A model generated the notes under the pieces. The model ran no database searches. It saw only the letters and a program-made list of their open reading frames with translations, and was not told where the DNA came from. Made by a program: the position numbers and the translations under genes. Shown here one piece after another: positions 1 through 6,377 of a stretch of 10,358 nucleotides of DNA (its first letter is position 1; each line of letters opens with the position of its first letter). The stretch lies in assembly GCA_020852155.1 (NCBI GenBank), contig JADZBJ010000370.1, forward strand, positions 1 through 10,358, in the 5' to 3' direction. The stretch is from Saprospiraceae bacterium. GTDB lineage: Bacteria; Bacteroidota; Bacteroidia; Chitinophagales; Saprospiraceae.

Positions 1-51
1 AACCACTTCAACCTTTAACTTTCAACCACTTCAACTTTTCAACCCTCAAAA
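1..51. repeat. Heptad-like CAAC direct repeats before the deacetylase gene
   Basis: The bases before the first gene are built from near-repeats of a 7-base unit of the form TTCAACC / TTTAACT / TTCAACC, followed by looser CTTCAAC and TTTTCAACC copies. The 12-mer AACCACTTCAAC occurs twice (from 1 and from 24). A stop codon at 16-18 is in frame with the following gene, so this stretch is not part of that protein. The block runs off the left edge, so its full length is unknown. On the other strand it reads as GGTTGAA-type heptads, resembling the GGTGGAC/GGTAAAA heptads at 8540-8567. Function is unknown; simple intergenic repeat DNA is the cautious reading. Confidence 0.55.
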
Positions 52-669
52 GTGTATTTCGTTCATAATCCGGTTTGGTTGCAGCGTTTGTTGTCAGGGT
101 TTACCTGGCGGCGCGAAACGGACAAACCCGTGCTTTATCTCACCTTCGACGACGGGCCGATTCCCGAATTGACGCCCTGGGTGCTGGATGTTTTGAAGGC
201 ACATTCAGCGCGGGCCACTTTTTTTTGTGTGGGCGATAATGTGCGCAAGCATCCGGCTATTTATCAGCGAATTTTGTCCGAAGGGCACGCTGTGGGCAAC
301 CATACGTTCAACCATTTGAACGGAATAAAAACGCCTTTGAACACCTACCTGGACAATGTTGCGCAATGTGCCGACCAGGTGCAAAGTCGCTTGTTCAGGC
401 CGCCTTACGGCCGATTGACAAGGGCGCAATCGCGGGCATTGCGCAGCGATTATGAAATCATCATGTGGGATGTTTTGAGCGCTGATTTTGACCAGACCAT
501 TACCCCTGAACGTTGCCTCGACAACGTCTTGCGCCATGCCCGAAAGGGTTCTATCGTGGTGCTGCACGATAATATAAAAGCAGCGCACAACTTGCGTTAT
601 GCGCTGCCTCGAATTCTATCGCATTTTAGCGATAAAGGGTTTCAGTTTGAACCGCTTACTGCCGGATAA
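52..669 (+). CDS. Polysaccharide deacetylase family protein (NodB homology domain)
   Basis: A 205-residue metal-dependent carbohydrate esterase of the CE4/NodB family, expected to remove acetyl groups from N-acetylated sugars of the cell wall or a surface polysaccharide. All five family motifs are visible: TFDDGP at 31-36 (catalytic base D33, metal ligand D34), HTFNH at 84-88 (metal ligands H84 and H88), RPPYG at 116-120, WDVLSADFD from 139, and VVLHD at 169-173 with catalytic H172. The length fits the compact single-domain form common in Bacteroidota. The start is GTG at 52: the in-frame stop at 16-18 leaves no ATG upstream, and the N-terminus MYFVHNPVWL looks like the family's usual opening. 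No signal peptide or membrane anchor is evident, so the site of action is unclear, and the natural substrate cannot be read from the sequence. Its 3' end overlaps the convergent surface-protein gene by 14 bp. Confidence 0.93.
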   Translation: MYFVHNPVWLQRLLSGFTWRRETDKPVLYLTFDDGPIPELTPWVLDVLKAHSARATFFCVGDNVRKHPAIYQRILSEGHAVGNHTFNHLNGIKTPLNTYLDNVAQCADQVQSRLFRPPYGRLTRAQSRALRSDYEIIMWDVLSADFDQTITPERCLDNVLRHARKGSIVVLHDNIKAAHNLRYALPRILSHFSDKGFQFEPLTAG

Positions 670-910
670 CAGACCAGCCAGCCCACGCATTTTTTCCTGA
701 ACGCAACACGATACGATAGTATCCTGCCGGGTAGGAACCCAGGTCAAGGGTATAAGCCGTTTGTGCTGACGGTGGATATTGCTGAAGACGTTTGCCACTG
801 GCGTCGTACAATTCCAGTTGCGTATCAACGATGCTTTCTCCAGTAAACCTGAGCATGACCGGGCCATCAGTTGGGTTGGGCGTGAGTTTCCACAGCCCTT
901 TCAAGGCGAG
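656..910 (-). other. T9SS type A C-terminal sorting domain (part of the surface protein gene)
   Basis: This encodes residues 1160-1243. The pattern LTPNPTDGPVMLRF, then LELYDASGKRL, then LDLGSYPAGYYRIVL is the standard layout of the type A sorting domain, a small beta-sandwich recognised by the type IX machinery and usually cleaved off when cargo is attached to the surface. The very end (WSVIRQ) is a little unlike the common Lys-rich ending. These codons overlap the convergent deacetylase gene. Confidence 0.88.
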
Positions 911-3900
911 GTCTTCTGTACCGACGGTGTTAGGTACGATGAAACTTTGGGTGGCGGTGCAACCATTGTCGGCCGTTACAACGATGGAATAATTTCCGCC
1001 GGGGATACCGGAAATATCCGGGCCGGTAGCGTTTGGAATTAGTTGACCATTGAAATACCAGGCATAGTTTAAGGAGCCATTGCTGAAAGACACGTCCAGG
1101 TCAATTGCGCCATTGGATTGATTGTTGGTGGCTGACGTGATGGATTGTTGAACGATGACGGGAGCTTCAATATCTTGCAAAACGGTTACGGTTATTGTAG
1201 CAACACATCCATTGATGCTATTGACGGCTACCAGCGTATAGTCGCCGGGGACGGAAACTGTCGGGTTTGGATCTGTGCTGGTGAATCCATTGGGGCCATC
1301 CCATATAAATGTTGTAGCGCCTACGGTCGCAGAGGTTAAATTGATTTGCGGGTTAGCGCAGGTCAGGATACCGCCGGTGGCCGTGGCGACCGGAGAAACA
1401 ATATCCTGTAAGACACTTACCGTCTGGGAAGAGGTGCAACCATTGGCAACATCTGTTGCAATAACCTGATACGTTCCGGGCTGATTTACGACAATGGTTG
1501 GCTGATTTGGCGGGCTGGTGATACCAGGGCCTATCCAAGTGTATGATACAAACGGCGAAGTAGAAAATGCGCTCAGAACGACTTCTATTGTGAAACAATT
1601 CAACACCTGATTATCGCTATTCACGCTCAATACAGGCGCCGTATAATCAACGGCAATCGTATAGGTAGCGCTGTTGGTGCACCCTGATGTTGGATTGGTC
1701 ACTACCACCGTATAATCACCGGGAAGGTTGGCTGTGATGTTTGGCTGATTTGGATCGCCAATAATGCCAGGCCCCGTCCACTCGAATTGTGCATTTGACA
1801 ATGATGATACGGCATGCAGTTGAACTTCCAGCACTGTGCACGAAAGGCTACCGCCATCGGCATTAATGGCGACATCAGGCACATCCGTTAAGAGTTCCAC
1901 CACAACCGATGCAGCAGCAGAGCAGCCAGTTATCACATCTGTCACAACTACGGTATAAGTACCGGGGCCAGCTGTGGCTGTAGTCGTGGCGCTGCTGCTG
2001 GTAAAGCCGTTGGGGCCGCTCCATTGAAATTGAACGCCAGGAACATCGCTCGAAGCGGTGAGTACCGGGTCTGTGTTGACACAGGTAATATCACTTCCGG
2101 AGGCCATGACTTGAGGAATGCTGCTGTCTGCCGGGATATCCACCGTTTCAGAGGCTGTACACCCATTGGCAGGATCAGTTACGGTTAACGTATAGCCCCC
2201 CGGTTGATTGACCAAAATCGTCCAGGTATTGGCCGTAAATCCGTTGGGCCCTGCCCAAATGGCGATAGCATTTGGCGTTGTACTGGATCCGGCCAGCGTG
2301 ATAACGGGGGTTTGACACGTGATGGTGCCATTTCCGTTGATGGTCACATCAGGCGGCGTGATGTTGCCCGTTATGACGATGGTATCCATCTCTATACAGG
2401 AGACACCACCCAGGATTATACTTGTTGTAAGCGTGTACATACCGGGTTGGGTGATCGTTGCTGATGGTCCGGCGCCCACCACTTGGCCCGATGGTAGCCG
2501 CTTCCACATTTTTAAGCCCGAAGAAGGTGCTGAAGTGAGTGTAACCGATGGCGTCGAACAGGTAATTACGCCGTTGCCGATAATTTCAGCGATGGGGTTG
2601 GAAACATTCAGGACGAACATGACCAGGCTGTCGCAACCCTGATAGCTTTCAAAAACTTCACTATAATTGCCTGATTGCATATAAACATTGCCGTTCAAAA
2701 CAAACATGTCACCTTGGCAAATATACCGGACGCCAAGGTTGGTCATTTTCAAAGGCAAGATCGTTACCTGCTGCCTTACAATACTGTCGCAGCCGTTGTT
2801 GGACAGCAGACTAACTGAATATGTCCCCGATGCATAGGCTTCATCGCCCCAGGGCAGCGTATACGGAGCATCTTCGTAACACACAATTGCCGGGGGTAAA
2901 ATCGTAATCGGTTGAGGCAGGAAGTCGACTGTTTTACAAGAAGGGCTACTGTTGGTGCAGTAATTGGTGGCAACGACGCAAATATTGCCGCTACCGATTT
3001 GAGGACCAAAAGTAACGGTAACGGAATTTCCACCTGGGCTGTCAATAAATACGGGCGACGCCTGGCCATTAATCAGGGTTCCTTGCGGGCCTGACCAAAA
3101 ATAACCGCCAGCATTGCTGACTGGTTGTACCTGATAAATAAATTCTCCACCCGGGCAAACCACACTTGGCCCTGATATAGCGCCGACTGAACCCACCTGT
3201 GCGGCTTGGGTGCCATTTGATGGCGATATTTCAATGGTGAAATCGCACTGGTCACCAGCAAAGCCGTCCACCATCAGGAAGAATCGCTCCCCTGGGGTGA
3301 CATTACTCATGGTAACGTCAATCGGTACGCCTGCAGCACCATTGGCTCCGCCATTGCACTGAATCGGAAATGAAGATGAACAGTTCTTGTAAACGGCCAT
3401 TTGAATGCCATTGCCATCCGTACAGTTAGAAGATAGCGCTGTGATGGTAAAATTAGATGCTCGGGCAACGAACCCTAACCAGGAGTTTGATTCAATCGTA
3501 CCACAAAAACTGCCTCCCTGGTCGCCACTGTAGCCCACTGTTGTTCCCTGGTATCCATCAATATCGCAATAGACACAAGCATCCTGGCAAAAGTCAGCAG
3601 CCTCCACACTACCGGGGCAAACGGTCGGCACCGGCGTCAGTATCGTCGTTACAGCCACGCACCGGGTTGAGCCGGTTTCGCAGCCGTTGCTGGCTTTGAC
3701 ACAGATATTTCCCCCTTGAAATCCTTGTGTAATATTGACCGTATGGCCCGTTGATGCAGGAAGCGTCACAGGCGAATTTTGTCCGTTAATGGTCGTACCT
3801 GCCGGGGCCGTCCAGGTGTATTGCGCGGCATTGGTTACCGGGGCAATCGAGTAAACACTGGTCGTGGTAGGTATGGCTGTACTGGTACCCTGCAACGCTC

Positions 3901-4387
3901 CGGTTGGCCCCAGAGCGGGCGGTATGGTGGCGTTATTAGGCGTAATATTGAATTTAAAATCGCAGACATCGCCCTGAATACCATCCAGACGGAGGAGATA
4001 TTTTTCGCCGACAACCAGTGTAGCCGTCAGGTTAAAAGCCGCATTAGAATTGCCACTGCTGCAAGCAATAGGGCCTTGCGTACAATCAGGGTAAATAGCC
4101 GCTTCAATGCCGCTATTATTCGTACAATTGGTGACGGTTATCTCGATGGTGATGTCAGTGGCACCAGCGATGAACGCCAGCCAATAGTCATTCTCTACAC
4201 TGCCGCAAAAATTTTGCCCGTCTCCAGCAGTACCATTGATAGTACCTTCAAAATTTTCGAGCGAACAGGCGATACAGGCATCCGCACAGTTATCCGCCAA
4301 AACGGGCTGAGGCGAGGCGCACGGAGTCTGAGCATTCAGGAATTGCGCAAGGCAAAAAAAGAGGAAGAAGTAAACAGATCGTACCAT
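656..4387 (-). CDS. Giant secreted T9SS type A sorting domain protein with Ig/PKD-like repeats
   Basis: A 1243-residue modular exoprotein. Order of parts: signal peptide at 1-20 (hydrophobic FFLFFCLAQFL, likely cleavage after NAQ); two copies of a Cys-rich module of about 230 residues (23-250 and 257-490); two short Cys-containing repeats each ending in GCDS (about 503-545 and 557-598); six Ig/PKD-like domains of 78-81 residues (600-1078); one SprB-like repeat (1082-1155, closing with GNYSIVVTADNGC); and a T9SS type A C-terminal domain (1160-1243, with TPNPTDG, YDASGK and LGSYPAGYYRI). The Sec signal plus this C-terminal domain imply export to the periplasm, then T9SS transport to the cell surface or medium. 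No catalytic domain is recognisable, so an adhesin, gliding or matrix role is inference from architecture. The ATG at 4385-4387 directly precedes a good signal peptide. No Shine-Dalgarno is seen, as usual in this phylum. The precise function is unknown. Confidence 0.92.
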   Translation of the reverse strand: MVRSVYFFLFFCLAQFLNAQTPCASPQPVLADNCADACIACSLENFEGTINGTAGDGQNFCGSVENDYWLAFIAGATDITIEITVTNCTNNSGIEAAIYPDCTQGPIACSSGNSNAAFNLTATLVVGEKYLLRLDGIQGDVCDFKFNITPNNATIPPALGPTGALQGTSTAIPTTTSVYSIAPVTNAAQYTWTAPAGTTINGQNSPVTLPASTGHTVNITQGFQGGNICVKASNGCETGSTRCVAVTTILTPVPTVCPGSVEAADFCQDACVYCDIDGYQGTTVGYSGDQGGSFCGTIESNSWLGFVARASNFTITALSSNCTDGNGIQMAVYKNCSSSFPIQCNGGANGAAGVPIDVTMSNVTPGERFFLMVDGFAGDQCDFTIEISPSNGTQAAQVGSVGAISGPSVVCPGGEFIYQVQPVSNAGGYFWSGPQGTLINGQASPVFIDSPGGNSVTVTFGPQIGSGNICVVATNYCTNSSPSCKTVDFLPQPITILPPAIVCYEDAPYTLPWGDEAYASGTYSVSLLSNNGCDSIVRQQVTILPLKMTNLGVRYICQGDMFVLNGNVYMQSGNYSEVFESYQGCDSLVMFVLNVSNPIAEIIGNGVITCSTPSVTLTSAPSSGLKMWKRLPSGQVVGAGPSATITQPGMYTLTTSIILGGVSCIEMDTIVITGNITPPDVTINGNGTITCQTPVITLAGSSTTPNAIAIWAGPNGFTANTWTILVNQPGGYTLTVTDPANGCTASETVDIPADSSIPQVMASGSDITCVNTDPVLTASSDVPGVQFQWSGPNGFTSSSATTTATAGPGTYTVVVTDVITGCSAAASVVVELLTDVPDVAINADGGSLSCTVLEVQLHAVSSLSNAQFEWTGPGIIGDPNQPNITANLPGDYTVVVTNPTSGCTNSATYTIAVDYTAPVLSVNSDNQVLNCFTIEVVLSAFSTSPFVSYTWIGPGITSPPNQPTIVVNQPGTYQVIATDVANGCTSSQTVSVLQDIVSPVATATGGILTCANPQINLTSATVGATTFIWDGPNGFTSTDPNPTVSVPGDYTLVAVNSINGCVATITVTVLQDIEAPVIVQQSITSATNNQSNGAIDLDVSFSNGSLNYAWYFNGQLIPNATGPDISGIPGGNYSIVVTADNGCTATQSFIVPNTVGTEDLALKGLWKLTPNPTDGPVMLRFTGESIVDTQLELYDASGKRLQQYPPSAQTAYTLDLGSYPAGYYRIVLRSGKNAWAGWSVIRQ
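1154..2590 (-). repeat. Six tandem Ig/PKD-like domain repeats in the surface protein gene
   Basis: Residues 600-1078 hold six domains in register. Each begins with a cysteine in an ITC/LSC/LNC/LTC context (C610, C691, C769, C850, C931, C1010; spacing 81, 78, 81, 81, 79) and has a second cysteine near its end in a GC context (C664, C743, C822, C903, C984, C1061), 51-54 residues later. The constant spacing suggests one disulfide per domain. Most copies carry a central W-x-GP-(NGF/GI) motif and a PG-x-YT-x-x-V-x-(D/N) strand. The copies differ clearly from one another, so the expansion is not recent. The domains probably form a stalk that extends the molecule from the surface. Confidence 0.85.
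2918..4321 (-). repeat. Duplicated Cys-rich N-terminal module of the surface protein
   Basis: Residues 23-250 and 257-490 are two divergent copies of the same unit. Shared landmarks, in order: a C-x2-AC-x2-C type cluster (NCADACIAC / FCQDACVYC), FEGT or YQGT, FCGS/FCGT followed by VENDYWLAF or IESNSWLGF, GIEAAIYPDC or GIQMAVYKNC, a GDVCDFKFNI or GDQCDFTIEI end of the first half, then a PKD-like half with VTNAAQYTW or VSNAGGYFW, INGQNSPV or INGQASPV, and GNICVKASNGC or GNICVVATNYC. The first half resembles the beta-sandwich ligand-binding domains often placed first in such exoproteins. That resemblance, and any ligand, is inference. Confidence 0.82.
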
Positions 4388-4476
4388 AAAAAGGTCGGGT
4401 TAAAAGGATAAAAAGTGATCGTTTGTTGCAAGAGGCAAAAGGGGATAAAAGCGCTGCCTATCAGAAATTATACCTG

Positions 4477-4550
4477 GATTTAAGGGATTTTAAGATTTAC
4501 AGGATTGATTTTCCTGATTTTCAATGATTTACAGACGCTAGTCGTTCAAA
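4477..4550 (+). repeat. Dispersed GATTT-periodic repeat, copy 1
   Basis: An AT-rich element in which GATT(T) recurs about every 8-10 bases (at 4477, 4486, 4494, 4503/4507, 4516 and 4526), ending in ATTTACAGACGC. It aligns with 9806-9880 in the same orientation. In the core 4477-4538, 58 of 63 aligned columns are identical with a single one-base gap, and weaker similarity runs on to the shared TTCAAA. Two copies in 10 kb, both in gaps upstream of + strand membrane-protein genes, suggest a genome-wide intergenic repeat family. No ORF or terminal inverted repeat is visible. Confidence 0.8.
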
Positions 4551-4780
4551 TTGCTTTGGGTTAACTGTAAGAAACGTTTTTAAAACTGTTTCCAGGAATT
4601 TGCAGGATCTGATTTTTGAGGTCGAACAGCGTATCGCGCTTTGACTATGCAAAGAAGGCCCATTTACTTATGAATAAAAAATCACTATTTTAGAAGGGCT
4701 CTCCGGTTATGAAAACTACTCACTTCTTGTCAGCAAGTAATTAGCGGCTCTTGACAGAAATTACCGGGCTGGATTCGCAG

Positions 4781-4788
4781 TATTTTTG
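4781..4788 (+). promoter_or_regulatory. Possible Bacteroidota -7 promoter element for the MFS gene
   Basis: TATTTTTG matches the Bacteroidota -7 consensus TAnnTTTG about 70 bases before the MFS start codon. A TTG at 4751-4753 could serve as the -33 element, but the 27-base spacing is longer than the usual 19-23 or so, which weakens the call. No other TAnnTTTG match was noticed in this gap. Confidence 0.25.
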
Positions 4789-4859
4789 GAAGATTTGCCG
4801 CTTGAAAAATTCTCACGTTTAGCAGACTTGTTCCCGCACAAGACTGAAAATCCTGATTC

Positions 4860-6110
4860 ATGGAGGAGAAAAAAGACGCGTACGCCGCATTTCGATCTCG
4901 CGATTACCGATGGTTTTTGCTGTTACGCATTTGTAATACATTGGCTGCGCAGATGATTTCTGTATCCATAGGTTATCTTATCTATGAATTAACCAGCAAT
5001 CCACTCAATCTGGGCTTAATCGGGTTGGCGGAAGCCTTGCCCGCCATTAGTGTCAGTTTGCTGGCCGGGCACTGGGCCGACAAATATAGTCGCCGCAACC
5101 TGATTCTGATGTGCATTGGTATTCTGGCGTTTTGCGCTGCGCTTTTGCTCTGGCTCACCTGGCACCGGTTTGATTTGCCGAAAAATATGCTAATCGCAGG
5201 GCTTTACACGGCCATTTTCATTTCGGGCATTGCACGAGGTTCTCTCAGCCCGATCATGTTTGCTTTTTTGCCGCAGTTGGTGGATAAAAAACACCTGTCC
5301 CACGCCATTACCTGGAACAGCAGCACCGGGGAAGTCGCCAGTATCAGCGGACTGGGTTTGGGCGGACTGGCCTATGGTTTTCTGGGGCCGGAAACGCCGT
5401 TTATAGCTGCACTGGCGCTGTTTTCACTCAGTCTGTATTTCGGTTGGCAGATTCCGTCAAAGCCAGTACCACCAGCCAATCACAACGAGCCAGTCATGGT
5501 TCGTATTCGCGAAGGGCTGCGTTTCGTATTCAGCAACAAACTCATCATCAGCAGCATTGCACTGGATATGTTCGCAGTGTTGTTTGGCGGCGCAGTGGCC
5601 TTGTTACCCGTTTTTGCCAAAGACATTTTGCAGGTTGGCCCTCAGGGCATGGGCATTTTAAGGGCTGCGATGTCATTGGGCGCTATGTCAACGGCATTTG
5701 TCATTGCCCACCGGTCGCTGGGGCAGCATATCGGGAAAGTTCTGCTGTTCGCCACGGCCGGATTTGGCCTGAGCATGATGTTATTTGCCGTCAGCAGAAA
5801 CTTTTACCTGTCGTTTGCAGCGCTGTTTCTGGCGGGTATTTTCGATGAAGTGAGTGTTTTCGTCAGGGCTTCGTTGCTGCAATTTCAAACACCTGACCAC
5901 ATGAAAGGGCGCGTCTCGTCGGTCAATTCCATTTTCATTACCTCATCCAACGAAATTGGCGCTTTCGAAAGCGGACTGGCCGCCAAACTGCTTGGCACCG
6001 TCCCTTCCGTTATCTTCGGCGGATGTATGACACTGCTCGTAGTCGGCATTACCTGGTGGAAATCGCCGAAACTACGCAACTTGAAAAGCCATGAATTGGA
6101 TGTTGTTTGA
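4860..6110 (+). CDS. MFS transporter, EntS/MFS_3-like exporter
   Basis: A 416-residue inner-membrane protein with the size and spacing of a 12-helix major facilitator. The signature loop between helices 2 and 3 is present (GHWADKYSRRNLIL, about 70-83; the GxxADRxxRR motif). A hydrophilic central loop near 198-226 separates the two six-helix halves. The C-terminal half carries GRVSSVNSIFITSSNEIGAFESG (split as MKGRVSSVNSIF then ITSSNEIGAFESG, about 348-372), typical of the MFS_3 group that includes the enterobactin exporter EntS and macrolide efflux proteins. Proton-driven efflux of a small molecule is the likely role; the substrate cannot be told. ATG 4860 is preceded in frame by TGA 4854-4856, so no longer start is possible. 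No upstream Shine-Dalgarno is seen; the GGAGG lies just inside the gene. The last codons, GAT GTT GTT TGA, lie in the first unit of the downstream decamer array, so the C-terminal DVV may be repeat-derived. Confidence 0.93.
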   Translation: MEEKKDAYAAFRSRDYRWFLLLRICNTLAAQMISVSIGYLIYELTSNPLNLGLIGLAEALPAISVSLLAGHWADKYSRRNLILMCIGILAFCAALLLWLTWHRFDLPKNMLIAGLYTAIFISGIARGSLSPIMFAFLPQLVDKKHLSHAITWNSSTGEVASISGLGLGGLAYGFLGPETPFIAALALFSLSLYFGWQIPSKPVPPANHNEPVMVRIREGLRFVFSNKLIISSIALDMFAVLFGGAVALLPVFAKDILQVGPQGMGILRAAMSLGAMSTAFVIAHRSLGQHIGKVLLFATAGFGLSMMLFAVSRNFYLSFAALFLAGIFDEVSVFVRASLLQFQTPDHMKGRVSSVNSIFITSSNEIGAFESGLAAKLLGTVPSVIFGGCMTLLVVGITWWKSPKLRNLKSHELDVV

Positions 6111-6250
6111 TGTTGTTTGATGTTGTTTGATGGCGCTGGCGCGCCGTTTGATGTTGTTTGAAATTGTTTGATGTTGTTTGATGTTGTTTGATGTTGTTTG
6201 ATGGCGCTGGCGCGCCGTTTGAAGTTGTTTGATTGCTCGCTGGCGCTCGC
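6101..6250 (+). repeat. Phased decamer array (TGTTGTTTGA) with GC-rich palindromic inserts
   Basis: Nine copies of the decamer TGTTGTTTGA or one-to-two-base variants begin at 6101, 6111, 6121, 6152, 6162, 6172, 6182, 6192 and 6223. Two identical 21-bp inserts (6131-6151, 6202-6222) contain GGCGC-TGGC-GCGCC, a GC-only 5-bp stem with a 4-base loop. The array ends with TGCTCGCTGGCGCTCGC at 6234-6250. The first decamer contains the stop codon of the MFS gene. The GC-rich parts are the inverted counterparts of those at 6378-6622: the 17-mer at 6234-6250 is the exact reverse complement of 6384-6400. Confidence 0.92.
6131..6144 (+). terminator. Candidate hairpin at the end of the MFS transcript
   Basis: TGGCGCTGGCGCGCC can fold as GGCGC/GCGCC (6132-6136 with 6141-6145) and lies about 20 bases after the MFS stop. 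Core B hairpins in the right-hand array are similarly placed after the stop of the minus-strand gene. There is no run of T directly after the stem, so this is not a textbook intrinsic terminator. Transcription-ending or mRNA-protecting function is a guess from position. Confidence 0.3.
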
Positions 6251-6377
6251 TGTGGATTTTCAAGTTTGGGCAATGTCTTGCATATTGATAATTGAACGTA
6301 GGGGTAGATTTTTTCTAACACAGTGTACACAGAGAAAAAACACAGAGACCCACAGAGAATAACAATTTCAAACTACC
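6251..6377. other. Centre of the repeat block
   Basis: This 127-bp stretch lies between the two inverted repeat arrays. It holds a small CACAGAG repeat cluster (listed separately) and otherwise only AT-rich sequence. No gene, RNA or recognisable site is visible. Confidence 0.6.
6319..6357 (+). repeat. CACAGAG short direct repeats
   Basis: CACAGAG occurs at 6328-6334, 6341-6347 and 6351-6357, preceded by a variant CACAGTG at 6319-6325. The 8-base palindrome GTGTACAC lies at 6323-6330. It is a simple intergenic repeat inside the loop of the larger inverted block; function unknown. Confidence 0.65.

Larger units (their letters stand above)
4388..4859. other. 472-bp spacer between divergent genes
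   Basis: This gap lies between the divergent starts of the surface-protein gene and the MFS gene, so promoters for both should be here. It contains one copy of a dispersed repeat (4477-4550). Downstream of that, one forward frame is fairly open from about 4528 into the MFS gene but is broken by stops at 4642, 4675 and 4738 and lacks a start, so I do not call a gene. One weak promoter-like motif is listed separately. I see no tRNA, riboswitch or clear terminator. Confidence 0.7.

Noticed and set aside
656..4387. Frameshifted or broken surface protein
   Set aside because: The frame is continuous from the signal peptide to the sorting domain, and all six Ig-like repeats stay in register, so the gene appears intact.
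3779..4411. A 210-codon open frame on the + strand
   Set aside because: It is antisense to the T9SS protein's well-supported N-terminal module, has no recognisable domain and reads as an Arg/Gly/Thr-rich shadow.
4477..4550. Insertion sequence or transposase remnant
   Set aside because: No terminal inverted repeats and no transposase-like coding are visible in or next to either copy.
5444..5848. A 134-codon + strand frame inside the MFS gene
   Set aside because: It is an out-of-frame shadow with scattered Cys/Arg/Ser content and no motifs, inside a complete MFS transporter.
6049..6330. Minus-strand open frames of 93 and 63 codons across the repeat block
   Set aside because: Their translations are Gln/Asn/Thr-rich repeats (SNNIKQHQTT) created by reading the decamer array, partly inside the MFS gene; not a plausible protein.
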